DNA from: Actinocrispum wychmicini
Lineage (GTDB): Bacteria; Actinomycetota; Actinomycetes; Mycobacteriales; Pseudonocardiaceae
NCBI RefSeq assembly: GCF_004345645.1
Contig: NZ_SLWS01000001.1
Span: forward strand, 334,615 to 398,614
Length of the DNA: 64,000 nucleotides
Direction: 5' to 3'
Part shown: piece by piece, positions 17,053 through 26,271 of the stretch
Position numbering within the stretch: position 1 is the first letter of the stretch
Layout of the letters: every line of letters starts with the position of its first letter
Program-made: the position numbers and the translations under genes
The notes under the pieces: generated by a model
Databases searched by the model: none
Seen by the model: the letters and a program-made list of their open reading frames with translations, nothing else
Told to the model about the DNA's origin: nothing

Positions 17053-17614
17053 CGTGCGTCCGGGCGGTCGCCGGGCTGATCACCAGGTGGTCGGCGATCT
17101 CCTCGTTGGACAGGCCGCCCGCGACCAGGGCGAGCACCTCCCGTTCCCGATCGGTCACCTCACGCAGCACGCCACTGTCGACCCGCCGCTGTTCCGGCCG
17201 GGACACGAAGTCCTCGATCATCCGCCTGGTCACGGTCGGCGCCAGCAGCGCCTCGCCGGACGCGACCACCCGCAGGGCGTGCAGCAGTTCGACCGGCTCG
17301 GTGTCCTTCAGCAGGAACCCGCTCGCGCCGCCGCGCAGCGCCTCGTAGACGTACTCGTCCACGTCGAACGTGGTGAGGACGAGCACCTTCACGTCCGTCG
17401 CCTCGGTGATCTGGCGGGTCGCGGCCAGGCCGTCGGTGCCGGGCATCCGGACGTCCATCACCACGATGTCCGGCTTGGTGGCGACGGCCAACCGGACCGC
17501 CTCGGCGCCGTCGGCGGCCTCACCGACCACCTCGAACCCGTCCTCGTTCTCCAGCAGCATCCGGAACCCGGCGCGGACCAGCGCCTGGTCGTCCGCGAGC
17601 ACCACCCTGATCAC
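16958..17614 (-). CDS. NarL/LuxR-type response regulator
   Basis: Two-component response regulator of 218 residues. The receiver domain (about 1-120) has the acidic pair D8/D9 and the phospho-acceptor aspartate at 54 in VVMDVRMPGTDG, with the conserved lysine in GFLLKDT. The C-terminal LuxR/GerE helix-turn-helix runs from about 148 (LREVTDREREVLALVAGG) to 208 (LSNEEIADHLVISPATARTH is the recognition region). The GTG start overlaps the kinase stop as GTGA, so kinase and regulator are coupled and form a pair. Target genes are not evident; the neighbouring glycan operon lies just downstream on the same strand. Confidence 0.96.
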   Translation of the reverse strand: MIRVVLADDQALVRAGFRMLLENEDGFEVVGEAADGAEAVRLAVATKPDIVVMDVRMPGTDGLAATRQITEATDVKVLVLTTFDVDEYVYEALRGGASGFLLKDTEPVELLHALRVVASGEALLAPTVTRRMIEDFVSRPEQRRVDSGVLREVTDREREVLALVAGGLSNEEIADHLVISPATARTHVSRVMTKLRARDRAQLVVLAYESGLVRPRER

Positions 17615-18678
17615 GACTCACCCCGCACTGGAAGCACCGCCCGTACCTCGAATCCCCGCGCCGCCACCGGCCCGGCCGACAACGTCCCGCCCAGTGCCTC
17701 GGCGCGCTCACGCATGCCGCGCAGCCCGTTTCCGACGTTGACCGAAGGCGCGGCGCCGTTGTCGGTCACCACCAGCTCCAGCGCGCTGTCCGGGCGGGCG
17801 AACTCGATCACGATCCGGTCCGCGTCCCGGGCGTGCCTGATCGCGTTCGTCATGGACTCCTGCACGATCCGGTACGCCGTGAAGCTGACGTGCGTGGGCA
17901 GGTCGCCCGGCTCACCCCGTCGCTCGACCGCGAAGCCGGCCGCGGTGGCCGAGTCCACCAACTCGGGCAGCCGGTCCAGCCCCGGCACCGGCGACCGGTC
18001 ACCGGACCGCACCACTCCCAGCGTCGCCCGCAGGTCCGCCAACGCCACCCGACTGGCCTCCTTGATCGCCAACAACGCCTCTTTGGCCTGGTCCGGCCGT
18101 TTGTCCGCGATGTGCGCGCCCACCCCGGCCTGCACGTTGATCATGGCCAGGCTGTGCGCGACCACGTCATGCACCTCCCTGGCCAGGTGCAGCCGCTCCT
18201 TCTCAGCGACCCGCTGCGCGTGCTCGACGGACCGTTCCCGGCGGGCCCGCACCGCCGCGCCGATCGCGGTCCCCGCGGTGATCCCGAGCAGGATCACCAC
18301 CGTGGACCCGTCGAACCGCCACGCGATCAACTGGCCGACCACCAGGATCGACACGCCGATGACGCTCGCGACCAACGGGCCACGCAGGTACGAGGCGGTC
18401 ATCAAGGCGATCATCGGCAACACAGGCAGTGGTCCAGGCGGAAACGGCGAGAACAGGAAGTACCCGACTGTCGACGCGAGCGTGATCCCGAAGACCGTGA
18501 GCGGGAAGCGGGTGCGGACCACCAGCGGCAGCGCGGTCGCCCCGATCCACAGGCCGCCGTCGACCCCCAGCGGATTCTTCTGCCAGTGACCGGCGACCGC
18601 CGTGACAGCGACCACGACCGTACCCGCCAGCACCGCGATCACGGTGCTGGCCAGCCACGACGTCCGCCACATGCGCAC
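17611..18678 (-). CDS. Sensor histidine kinase (HisKA_3 type)
   Basis: Partner kinase of the response regulator, 355 residues. Several transmembrane helices (about residues 10-30, 45-75, 85-140) form a sensor without a large extracellular loop. The phospho-acceptor histidine is H170 in LAREVHDVVAHSLAMINVQAG. The ATPase domain shows the N box ESMTNAIRHA, VVTDNG, and GNGLRGMRERAEALGG. Start: GTG at 18678, with an ATG two codons later as an equal alternative; neither has a strong SD. This architecture is the usual actinobacterial NarL-type kinase; the signal is unknown. It lies 57 bases downstream of ggt on the same strand. Confidence 0.95.
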   Translation of the reverse strand: MRMWRTSWLASTVIAVLAGTVVVAVTAVAGHWQKNPLGVDGGLWIGATALPLVVRTRFPLTVFGITLASTVGYFLFSPFPPGPLPVLPMIALMTASYLRGPLVASVIGVSILVVGQLIAWRFDGSTVVILLGITAGTAIGAAVRARRERSVEHAQRVAEKERLHLAREVHDVVAHSLAMINVQAGVGAHIADKRPDQAKEALLAIKEASRVALADLRATLGVVRSGDRSPVPGLDRLPELVDSATAAGFAVERRGEPGDLPTHVSFTAYRIVQESMTNAIRHARDADRIVIEFARPDSALELVVTDNGAAPSVNVGNGLRGMRERAEALGGTLSAGPVAARGFEVRAVLPVRGES

Positions 18679-18735
18679 AGCGCGACGCTACGGCACCAGC
18701 GCCCAGACCGCGTCCGTTCCACAACGTATGTGCGG

Positions 18736-20526
18736 TCAGCGCCCGACGGCGTATCCCTGCATGCCACGGGGGTTGGCGGCGGCGCGCAACAGTCCGTCGG
18801 CGGGGTCTCTGGACACGGCCGACATCCGGCCGAGGGTCCACGGGCCGGCGTCGGTGACGAGGTGGCCCCGGTCGCGCAGGTCGTCGATGGTCGCGGTGCC
18901 GACGCGGGACTCGACGATCAGTTCGCCGGGCTGCCAGTAGCGCGGGAAGAACGAGCTGGGGAACGCGCCGGAGTGCCAGTTCGGGGCGTCGATCGCGGCC
19001 TGCGTGTTCAGTCCGCCGACCGTGTGGGCCAGCCAGAAACACAGCTGCCACTGGTCCTGTTGGTCGCCGCCGGGGGTGCCGAACGCCATTCGGGGCACGC
19101 CGTCGCGCAGCGCCATCGAGGGGCTCAGCGTGATTCTCGGCCGTTTGCCTGGCTTCAGCGCGCTCGCGAAATCGGGTTCCAGGGTGAACATCTGGCCACG
19201 GGTGCCCAGGCAGAAGCCGAGGGACGGGATCGTCGGGGACGACTGGAGCCAGCCGCCGGACGGGGTCGCGGAGATCATGTTGCCGGCGGCGTCGACCACG
19301 TCAAGGTGCACGGTGTCGCCCCGGACCACGCCGCTGTTGCCGATCGTGGGTTCGCCGATCGCGCCGCTGGTCTCGGTGGCCGGGACGAAGTACGGCACGG
19401 CGAACGCGGGCAGCCGCGGCGGCCGGCCGGCCGGTGATCCCGGGCGCAGCTCGAACGAGGCCTGGTCGGTCACCAGCGACCGGCGGTTGGCCACGTACTG
19501 GCCGGACAGCAGCACGTCCAGCGGAACGTCCGCGGAGTCGCCGTACCACGCCTCCCGGTCGGCGAACGCCAACTTCGCGCACTCGGTGGCGATGTGGATG
19601 GTCTCGGCGGTGGCCACACCATCCACATAGGATAGACGGTCGGCGAAGCCGGCCAGCAGGAGCAGTTGCTGCGCCAGCACCGGACCCTGGGTCCACGCAC
19701 CGCACTTCACCAGCGTCCAGTCACCGAGGGACACGGTCAGCGCGTCCTCGAAGGTCGCCGACCACCCGGCCATGTCCTGACCGGTCAGCAGGCCGGCGTG
19801 GTCGCGGCCGGAGTCGTCCCGGACCGCCCGCCGCGCGAACGAGTCCACCGCCTCGGCGACGAAACCCTGCGACCAGGCCCGGCGACCGGCCTCGATCTGC
19901 GCCTCCCGATCGGCGCCGGCGCTCTCCGCCTCGGCCAGCAGCCGCTCCCACGTGTCGGCCAGAACCGGGTTGCGGAACCGGGTCCCCTCGGCCGGTGGGC
20001 GGCCGTCCGGCAGCCACAGCGCGGCCGAGGTCGGCCAGTGTTCGGTGAACAGGTCGGCCACCGCGTCGATGGTGACCGGGATCCGGGGCACCACCGGGAA
20101 TCCGTCACGGGCGTAGGAAATGGCGCGGGCGAGCACATCCCGCAGCGTCTTGGTGCCGTAGTCCCGCAACAGGATCAGCCACGCGTCCCACGCGCCCGGC
20201 ACGGTCGCGGCGAGCAACCCGCTGCCGGGCACCAGTTCCAGGCCCAGATCGTGGTAGTGGTCGATCGTGGCGGCGGCGGGCGCGACTCCCTGGCCGCACA
20301 GGACCCGCGGCTCTGACTCACCGGCGGCCTGGAACACCGCGGGCACCTCACCGCCGGGACCGTTGAGGTGCGGCTCCACCACCTGGAGCACGAAACCGGC
20401 GGTCACGGCGGCGTCGAACGCGTTGCCGCCGTCCTCCAGCATCGCCATCCCCGCCGTGGACGCCAACCAGTGCGTGGAGGCCACCATTCCGAACGTGCCG
20501 GCCAGCTCAGGGCGGGTTGTGAACAC
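18736..20526 (-). CDS. ggt: Gamma-glutamyltransferase family protein
   Basis: Ntn-hydrolase of the gamma-glutamyltransferase family (596 residues), which cleaves gamma-glutamyl compounds such as glutathione or transfers the glutamyl group after self-processing. The N-terminal block STHWLASTAGMAMLEDGGNAFDAAV is usual. The processing site that yields the catalytic threonine is in RGDTVHLDVVDAAGNMIS around residue 400, and the later GTPGGDQQDQ matches the family's GTPGG motif. No clear signal peptide is seen, so it may be cytoplasmic or a relative acting on another amide. The GTG start lies four bases after the ugd stop, suggesting joint transcription with ugd; no SD is obvious. Confidence 0.9.
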   Translation of the reverse strand: MFTTRPELAGTFGMVASTHWLASTAGMAMLEDGGNAFDAAVTAGFVLQVVEPHLNGPGGEVPAVFQAAGESEPRVLCGQGVAPAAATIDHYHDLGLELVPGSGLLAATVPGAWDAWLILLRDYGTKTLRDVLARAISYARDGFPVVPRIPVTIDAVADLFTEHWPTSAALWLPDGRPPAEGTRFRNPVLADTWERLLAEAESAGADREAQIEAGRRAWSQGFVAEAVDSFARRAVRDDSGRDHAGLLTGQDMAGWSATFEDALTVSLGDWTLVKCGAWTQGPVLAQQLLLLAGFADRLSYVDGVATAETIHIATECAKLAFADREAWYGDSADVPLDVLLSGQYVANRRSLVTDQASFELRPGSPAGRPPRLPAFAVPYFVPATETSGAIGEPTIGNSGVVRGDTVHLDVVDAAGNMISATPSGGWLQSSPTIPSLGFCLGTRGQMFTLEPDFASALKPGKRPRITLSPSMALRDGVPRMAFGTPGGDQQDQWQLCFWLAHTVGGLNTQAAIDAPNWHSGAFPSSFFPRYWQPGELIVESRVGTATIDDLRDRGHLVTDAGPWTLGRMSAVSRDPADGLLRAAANPRGMQGYAVGR

Positions 20527-20529
20527 ATG

Positions 20530-21837
20530 CTAACTAGTAACAGGACGACCCATGCCACGCCAAGTAAGTCCGGCCCGCGTCAACGGGTCGCCGTCGAGCA
20601 GGTTGCGGGTGTCCAGCACGGTGAACCCGTCCATCAGCTCGGCCACCCTGGTCCAGTCGAGCGTCCGGAACTCGGGCCACTCGGTGAGCACGATCACCAC
20701 GACCGCGCCCTTCACCGCCTCGTACGGGTCGTCCACCAGCCGGATCCCCGACAGTTCGCCGCTGATCGCGGGGTCGTGCGCGGTCACCTCGGCGCCTTCG
20801 GCCACCAGCGCGTCCGCGATCCGGACCGCAGGCGAGTCCCGCAGGTCGTTCGTGCCGGCCTTGAACGCCAGGCCCAGCAGACCGATCCGGGCGCCGCGGA
20901 TCGTCCCGTCACACGCCTGCCTGACCCGGTCAAGCACATCCGCCTGCTGACGGGCGTTCTGCTCGATCGCCGAACGCAGCAACGGGAACTCCAACCCGAC
21001 GGACTCGGCCACATGCACCAGCGCGTTGGCGTCCTTGGGCAGGCACGAGCCACCCCAACCCGGCCCCGGCTTGAGGAAGGACCGGCCGATGCGCGGGTCG
21101 TACCCCATGCCCTCGGTCACCGCCACCACGTCGGCGCCGACCCGGTCACAAAGCTGCGCGATCGCGTTGACGTACGACAGTTTCACCGCGAGGAAGCAGT
21201 TCGCCGCGTACTTGACCATCTCCGCGCTGGCCGCGTCCAGGATCAACGTCGGTGCCTGCAACGGTTCGTACAGCGCGCCCACCCGCCGGGCGGCCGGGCG
21301 GTCCGACGAGCCGACGACGATCCGGTCCGGGTGCAGGAAGTCGTCGACCGCGCTGCCCTCGCGCAGGAACTCGGGATTGGCGACGATCGGAGCGTTCACC
21401 ATTCGCGACAGCCGGTCCGCGGTACCGACCGGGACAGTCGACTTGGTCGCCACCGCACAGTCCTCCGGCAGCAGGTCGCCCACCTCACGCAACACGGACT
21501 CGACAGCTCTCAGGTCAGCGGAGCCGTCCGCGCCCATCGGCGTGGGCACGCACAGAAACAACACCTCGGTGTCCGTGTGGATCGCAGCGGGCGCGCCGAC
21601 GACGAACTCCAACCGTCCGGCGTCCAGACCGCGCCGGACGAGTTCGGCCAGGCCCGGCTCCAGGATGTCCACCTGGCCGGCTCGCAACCGGGAAACCTTG
21701 CCCGCGTCGATGTCGGCGCACACGACGTGGTGCCCGATCGCCGCGAGGCAGGCACCTGTCGTGAGGCCGACGTAGCCGGTGCCGACCACCGCGATCTTTC
21801 GCTGCACCCGAACCACCCCATCGTCGACGTGTCCCAT
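20530..21837 (-). CDS. ugd: UDP-glucose 6-dehydrogenase
   Basis: Oxidises UDP-glucose to UDP-glucuronate with two NAD, providing acidic sugar for surface glycans. The 435 residues match the family length. The NAD-binding motif GTGYVGLTTGACLAAIGH is at about 19-36; STVPVGTAD, NPEFLREGSAVDDF and the catalytic cysteine in GPGWGGSCLPKD are all present, as is GLAFKAGTNDLRDSPA. The ATG at 21837 adds about a dozen residues before the usual start; GTG nine codons later (VRVQRKIAVVG) is an alternative. It precedes ggt by three bases and may support the glycan region located nearby. Confidence 0.95.
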   Translation of the reverse strand: MGHVDDGVVRVQRKIAVVGTGYVGLTTGACLAAIGHHVVCADIDAGKVSRLRAGQVDILEPGLAELVRRGLDAGRLEFVVGAPAAIHTDTEVLFLCVPTPMGADGSADLRAVESVLREVGDLLPEDCAVATKSTVPVGTADRLSRMVNAPIVANPEFLREGSAVDDFLHPDRIVVGSSDRPAARRVGALYEPLQAPTLILDAASAEMVKYAANCFLAVKLSYVNAIAQLCDRVGADVVAVTEGMGYDPRIGRSFLKPGPGWGGSCLPKDANALVHVAESVGLEFPLLRSAIEQNARQQADVLDRVRQACDGTIRGARIGLLGLAFKAGTNDLRDSPAVRIADALVAEGAEVTAHDPAISGELSGIRLVDDPYEAVKGAVVVIVLTEWPEFRTLDWTRVAELMDGFTVLDTRNLLDGDPLTRAGLTWRGMGRPVTS

Positions 21838-21945
21838 GACCGACGGTCGCAGCCGGAGTTGACCGACGCGCTAACAGCGGTTGGCAGGCTCGAATACTCC
21901 ATGCGACGGACGCCACTAGGTCCGGCGGCGGTGCCCACATAGGGT

Positions 21946-22914
21946 GTGCCGGTGGAGCACCGACATCTCGGCGAGTCCGGCTTGGTGGTCAGTGTTGTCG
22001 GACTCGGCTGCAACAACCTCGGCAGGCCCGGAACACCCGCGGAGTCCTTGGCCGGCTCCCGGGCCGTCGTGACCGCGGCGTTGGACGCGGGTATCACCTT
22101 CTTCGACGTCGCGGACGTCTACGGCGCCCCACGCGGCCGCAGTGAGGAACTCCTCGGCCAGGCGTTGTCCGGTCGCCGCGACCACGCCGTCATCGCGACC
22201 AAGTTCGGCGTGGACATGCAGGGGACGAATGGCCCCGACTTCGGCGCCCGCGGTTCACGACGGTACGTCCGGCGCGCGGTCGAGTCCTCCTTACGCCGCC
22301 TCGGCACGGACTGGATCGACCTCTACCAACTGCACCGCGCTGACGTGCGCACACCCATCGTGGAAACCCTGGGCGTGCTGTCGGAACTGATCAGCGAAGG
22401 CAAGATCCGGTACGCGGGTGTGTGCAACCTCGCCGGCTGGCAGATCGCGGACGCGGCCTGGACCGCCCAGACCGAGCGCGTCACCAAACCGATCGCCGCG
22501 CAGAACCACTACTCCCTGCTCGAACGCGAAGCCGAACGGGACGTCAACCCCGCGGCCCGCCGCTTCGGCCTCGGCGTACTGCCGTACTTCCCGCTGGCCA
22601 ACGGCCTGCTCACCGGCAAGTACCAGCGCGACAACAAGCCGCCTTCGACCTCCCGGCTGGCCACCCGCCGCAAACTGCTCACCGACGCCCCCTGGGACCG
22701 CATCGAACGACTGCGGACGTTCGCGGACGAACGCGGCATCGGCATGACGACCCTGGCCATCTCGTGGCTGACCACCCAGCCCCCGGTGTCCTCGGTGATC
22801 GCCGGCGCGACCCATCCCGACCAGGTCGTGGAGAACGCGGCCGCGGTCAAGTGGCGGCCATCCCCCGAAGAGCTGACCCTGATCGACGAGATCTGCCCTC
22901 CGGGTCGCCGCTAA
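21946..22914 (+). CDS. Aldo/keto reductase
   Basis: NADPH-dependent aldo/keto reductase of 322 residues. The barrel start EHRHLGESGLVVSVVGLGCNN, the active-site aspartate and tyrosine region FFDVADVYGAP, the lysine in IATKFGVD, and the histidine in LYQLHRADV are all visible. The late NADP-binding segment SVIAGATHPDQVVENAAAV is typical of the YajO/L-glyceraldehyde-3-phosphate reductase branch. GTG at 21946 is used; GTG two codons later is possible. It stands alone, divergent from ugd across a 108-base gap that must hold both promoters. Substrate unknown. Confidence 0.93.
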   Translation: MPVEHRHLGESGLVVSVVGLGCNNLGRPGTPAESLAGSRAVVTAALDAGITFFDVADVYGAPRGRSEELLGQALSGRRDHAVIATKFGVDMQGTNGPDFGARGSRRYVRRAVESSLRRLGTDWIDLYQLHRADVRTPIVETLGVLSELISEGKIRYAGVCNLAGWQIADAAWTAQTERVTKPIAAQNHYSLLEREAERDVNPAARRFGLGVLPYFPLANGLLTGKYQRDNKPPSTSRLATRRKLLTDAPWDRIERLRTFADERGIGMTTLAISWLTTQPPVSSVIAGATHPDQVVENAAAVKWRPSPEELTLIDEICPPGRR

Positions 22915-23031
22915 GGGATGGTGTCAGACCTGAGTGGTAGCCGTCGGTGAGCTGGGCCGTCCCTCGGATGTAGGCCAGGACCGCTCTCCCGGCCGACGCG
23001 GTTTTGCCTGTTCAGGTCGCACAGTGGAGAC

Positions 23032-23166
23032 ATGCTGGACGTGCTGGGGATCTTGGCGTTGTTCGTCGGGTTGGCGCTGCTCGCCGCCATCCCGTTGGTG
23101 GTCGTCCTGCAGGTGGCCGACCGGCGGCGGTCCGTTAACGAGGTCACACCGCGCGACGGACCCTGA
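23032..23166 (+). CDS. Small single-helix membrane protein (44 aa)
   Basis: A 44-codon frame, ATG to TGA, starting MLDVLGILALFVGLALLAAI and ending in a basic-polar tail RRRSVNEVTPRDGP. One transmembrane helix spans about residues 4-26. GGAG lies close upstream (two-base gap), and the third codon positions are strongly G/C like real genes here. It fills most of the 306-base gap between the aldo/keto reductase and the SDR gene; a longer frame in another register over the same bases is tryptophan/arginine-rich and unlikely. Small bitopic proteins of this kind are common in actinobacteria; no function can be given. Confidence 0.5.
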   Translation: MLDVLGILALFVGLALLAAIPLVVVLQVADRRRSVNEVTPRDGP

Positions 23167-23176
23167 GCGAGTTGGC

Positions 23177-23182
23177 TAGCCT
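23177..23182 (+). promoter_or_regulatory. Candidate -10 box of the SDR gene
   Basis: TAGCCT in the context GGCTAGCCTCT, the same 11-base context as the -10 proposed for the choline dehydrogenase gene (28688-28693). It lies 38 bases before the SDR start codon; no convincing -35 is seen. Confidence 0.3.
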
Positions 23183-23220
23183 CTCCTGGAGTTGAGCCAT
23201 CGGCCCAAAGGAGAGCAGGC

Positions 23221-23979
23221 ATGCAGGTCAGCGGTATCTCGGCGGTGGTCACGGGTGGAGCGTCGGGCCTCGGCGGCGCGACCGTCAAAGCACTGGCCGC
23301 CGCGGGCGCCAGTGTGTACGCGCTGGACCTGCCGGGCGCCGTGGAGAAAGCACCTTCGCTTGACGGCGTGACATACGTTCCCACTGACGTCACCAATCCG
23401 GACCAGGTCCAGGCCGCCATTGACACAGCGAGCGCGGACGCGCCGCTGCGGGTGGCTGTGAACTGCGCGGGGGTCGGCACCGCCGGCCGGATCCTGTCCA
23501 AGAAAGGCCCGCACGACCTGGACGGGTACCGCAAGGTCATCGAGGTCAACCTGATCGGCACGTTCAACGTCCTGCGCCTGGCCGCCGAGGCCATCGCCAA
23601 GACCGCCGAGGTCGACGACCACGGCCAGCGTGGCGTCGTGATCAACACCGCGTCCATCGCCGCGTTCGACGGCCAGGTCGGGCAGGCCGCGTACGCCTCC
23701 TCCAAAGGCGGTGTGGTCGGGCTGACCCTGCCGGCCGCGCGTGACCTCGCCCAGTTCGGCATCCGCGTGGTCACCATCGCGCCCGGCATCATCGACACCC
23801 CGATGCTCGCCGGCGTCAGTGACGAGTTCCGCGCGGCTCTTTCCGCCGGCGTGCCGTTCCCGCAGCGCCTGGGCCTGCCGGCGGAGTACGCCAAGCTGGC
23901 CCTGTCCATCATCGACCAGGACTACCTGAACGGCGAGGTCATCCGGTTGGACGGCGCCCTCAGGATGGCCCCGCGCTGA
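23221..23979 (+). CDS. SDR-family dehydrogenase (3-hydroxyacyl-CoA dehydrogenase-like)
   Basis: Short-chain dehydrogenase/reductase, 252 residues, with a strong AAAGGAG upstream. The cofactor motif is TGGASGLGGATV near residue 10, and Asp at the end of the second strand (YALDLPG) predicts NAD rather than NADP. The catalytic serine, tyrosine and lysine appear as NTASIAAFDG and AYASSKGG. Overall features (NCAGVGTAGRI, IAPGIIDTPMLAG, FPQRLGLPAEYA) match the HSD17B10/3-hydroxy-2-methylbutyryl-CoA dehydrogenase branch. Its 3' end overlaps the convergent Rieske oxygenase gene by 20 bases. No clear link to betaine metabolism. Confidence 0.93.
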   Translation: MQVSGISAVVTGGASGLGGATVKALAAAGASVYALDLPGAVEKAPSLDGVTYVPTDVTNPDQVQAAIDTASADAPLRVAVNCAGVGTAGRILSKKGPHDLDGYRKVIEVNLIGTFNVLRLAAEAIAKTAEVDDHGQRGVVINTASIAAFDGQVGQAAYASSKGGVVGLTLPAARDLAQFGIRVVTIAPGIIDTPMLAGVSDEFRAALSAGVPFPQRLGLPAEYAKLALSIIDQDYLNGEVIRLDGALRMAPR

Positions 23980-25126
23980 GCTTCCCGGTCAGCCACTCGT
24001 GGAAGGCGGCGATGTGGTGCTCGCTGGGCACCAGGACGCCGCCTTTCGCGTACACGCGGGACGACATCGACGGCTGGCAGCGTTCGCAGGCGTCGAAGTC
24101 CTGCTGGTTGACGCGGTGGAACAGTTCGACCGACCGAGCCACGTCCCGCCCGCTGGCCACGACGTCCTTGGTGTAGAGCCAGTCGCAGACCACGACTGTC
24201 CGGGACGCGGACACCGGGTACATGCGGTGGAAGATCACGTGGTCGGGCACGAGGTTGATGAACACCTGGGGGTTGACCGTGATCGCGTAGTACTTGCGGT
24301 CCTGCTCCTCGCCCACGCTGCCGATCCGGTCGAGCCCTTCGCTGCCGTCGACCGTGAAGCCTTGCGCGTCGGGGGCGAAGTCGGCGCCGTGGCCGACGTA
24401 GTACTGCGCCGCGTAGCCGTCCGCGAACTCAGGCAGGACCTCGGTCAGCTCGGGGTGGATGGTCGCGCAGTGGTAGCACTCCATGAAGTTCTCGATGATC
24501 AGCTTCCAGTTGGCCCGCACGTCGTAGCCGATCCGGCGGCCGACGGACAGCTGGTCCACTTCCCAGTGCGTGATCATCTCGGCGGAGCCGAGCCGGGCGG
24601 TGGCCGCGCCCACCACGGTGTCCTCAAAGGACGGTGGGGGGTCGGCGAGGCAGACCCAGGCGTAGCCGAGCCATTCCCGCAGGTGCACGCCGACCAGGCC
24701 CCACTCGGTGCGGTCGATGTCCGGCATCTTGGTCAGGTTCGGTGCGGCGACGAGCTTGCCGTCCAGGCCATAGGTCCATGCGTGATAAGGGCATTGCAGC
24801 GACCGCTTGGCCTCGCCGGCGGTGTCCACGCACAGCTTGGCGCCCCGGTGGCGGCACACGTTCAGGAAAGCGCGTAAGACCCCGTCCCGGCCGCGGACCA
24901 GGATCACGCTTTCCCGGCCGACGTCGACGGTCTCGAACTTGCCAGGCGTGTCCAGGTCGTCGACGCGGGCGACCGCGAACCACATCGACTCGAAGACCCG
25001 CTCCTGTTCCAGGGCGAAGACCGTCGGGTCGGTGTAGTAGTGGCCGGGCAGGGTGGCGAGCAGGCTCGGCGGCAGGCTGCCCGCCGACGTGCTCTTCCCA
25101 GCGGAGGCGGCATCGCTGATGGTCAA
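23960..25126 (-). CDS. Rieske oxygenase, glycine betaine monooxygenase-like (GbcA type)
   Basis: Terminal oxygenase of a two-component Rieske non-haem iron system, 388 residues from the TTG start. The Rieske cluster ligands are C91/H93 (CRHRGAKL) and C112/H115 (CPYHAWTYG). The mononuclear iron site is in ENFMECYHCATIHPE (H219, H224), with a late aspartate candidate in QQDFDACERCQ. The betaine-catabolic neighbours (dimethylglycine and sarcosine enzymes, betaine transporter) make demethylation of glycine betaine to dimethylglycine the best reading; stachydrine or carnitine demethylases look similar. The TTG at 25126 overlaps the reductase stop as TTGA, with AAGGGG eight bases upstream; a GTG at 25168 is the alternative. 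Confidence 0.87.
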   Translation of the reverse strand: MTISDAASAGKSTSAGSLPPSLLATLPGHYYTDPTVFALEQERVFESMWFAVARVDDLDTPGKFETVDVGRESVILVRGRDGVLRAFLNVCRHRGAKLCVDTAGEAKRSLQCPYHAWTYGLDGKLVAAPNLTKMPDIDRTEWGLVGVHLREWLGYAWVCLADPPPSFEDTVVGAATARLGSAEMITHWEVDQLSVGRRIGYDVRANWKLIIENFMECYHCATIHPELTEVLPEFADGYAAQYYVGHGADFAPDAQGFTVDGSEGLDRIGSVGEEQDRKYYAITVNPQVFINLVPDHVIFHRMYPVSASRTVVVCDWLYTKDVVASGRDVARSVELFHRVNQQDFDACERCQPSMSSRVYAKGGVLVPSEHHIAAFHEWLTGKLSAGPS

Positions 25127-26271
25127 CTCAGAACCCCTTCGGTCAGACTGGTCAACTCCCGCCGCCACCGACCGAAGAGCCTCGGCTCGTCCTTGGCGAG
25201 TACGGCGACGGGCCGCGAGCCACGGCGATAGACGGCGACGAACGACGACCAGGTCGACCCTTCGACGACCTCCACCTGGTCACCGTCGCGGCGGTGGCCG
25301 GCGAACTGCAACCGGGAACCGTACTGGTCGGACCAGAAGTACGGCACCGCGAACCGGGCGGCGTGCACGCTCGTCCGGCCCATCAACGTGGCGGCCGCGA
25401 TCCTGGGCTGCTGCAACGCGTTCGTCCAGTGCTCCAAGCGGATCACGTCCTGTGCGTGCTCGTTGAAGGAGGACGCACAGTCCCCGACAGCGACAACGGA
25501 CGGGATGTTGGTCGTGCACCGGGCATCCGTGACGACACCGCCGTTGATCGCCAATCCGGACCCGGCGAGCCACTCGACGTTCGGAACCGCGCCTATGCCG
25601 GCTACCACGATGTCCGCACGCAACACACGCCCGTCCGCCAGCCGCACACCGCTGTCCATAAGGCTTTCCACGGCAACGCCGGTGATCAGCTCGACGCCGT
25701 TGGACGCGTGCAGCGAGGCGCAGACCTGACCCATTTCCACGCCGAGCGGCCCGGCCATCGGTGCCGGCAACGCCTCCACGACGGTGACGTGCAGCCCGAC
25801 TTTCCGAGCCGTGGACGCCACTTCCGCGCCGATGAACCCGGCGCCGATCACCACCACCGAGCCACCCTTGGCGAACGCCGCCTTCAACTCGACGGCGTCA
25901 TCGAGGGTCCTCAGAGTGAAGACGTTCTTCAAGTGGGACAACGTCCTCGCCCGCGCGCCCGTCGCCAGCACGACGGCGTCCGTACGAATCCGTTCGCCCG
26001 TGTCGAGCACGACCGCACGGTCACTTGTGTCCAGCTGGGTGGCCCTGTGCCCAAGCCGCCAGTCGATGTCGAGCAGGTTGTCGTCGGCCGTGGTCAGCTG
26101 GATGTTCTCGGCCGACGTGGTGCCGTCCAAAAAGTCCTTGGACAACGGCGGTCGGTCGTAGGGTGGTTCGTCGCCGACCAGAATGATCCGTCCGACGAAC
26201 TCCTGCGCGCGCAAGGCTCTCGCCGCGGACAGCCCAGCGAGTGACGCGCCGACGATGGTGACGGTACGCAT
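25123..26271 (-). CDS. FAD-dependent ferredoxin reductase of the Rieske system
   Basis: Ferredoxin:NAD(P)H oxidoreductase of 382 residues that supplies electrons to the Rieske oxygenase. The FAD motif is VGASLAGLSAARALRAQ at the N-terminus with YDRPPLSKDFL, the typical oxygenase-coupled reductase signature. The NAD-binding motif is VVVIGAGFIGAEVASTAR near 150, and the FAD C-terminal motif is VVAVGDCASSF near 270. The true start is the ATG at 26271, which shares its A with the ferredoxin stop (TGATG); the longer frame upstream is a shadow of that gene. Ferredoxin, reductase and oxygenase are thus one coupled operon controlled from the divergent region at 26592-26656. The canonical GbcB partner is a different type of reductase. 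Confidence 0.93.
   Translation of the reverse strand: MRTVTIVGASLAGLSAARALRAQEFVGRIILVGDEPPYDRPPLSKDFLDGTTSAENIQLTTADDNLLDIDWRLGHRATQLDTSDRAVVLDTGERIRTDAVVLATGARARTLSHLKNVFTLRTLDDAVELKAAFAKGGSVVVIGAGFIGAEVASTARKVGLHVTVVEALPAPMAGPLGVEMGQVCASLHASNGVELITGVAVESLMDSGVRLADGRVLRADIVVAGIGAVPNVEWLAGSGLAINGGVVTDARCTTNIPSVVAVGDCASSFNEHAQDVIRLEHWTNALQQPRIAAATLMGRTSVHAARFAVPYFWSDQYGSRLQFAGHRRDGDQVEVVEGSTWSSFVAVYRRGSRPVAVLAKDEPRLFGRWRRELTSLTEGVLS

Noticed and set aside
22934..23179. 81-codon frame with repeated Trp/Ser/Cys
   Set aside because: The overlapping 44-codon frame at 23032-23166 has a proper helix and codon bias; the longer one is its shifted shadow.
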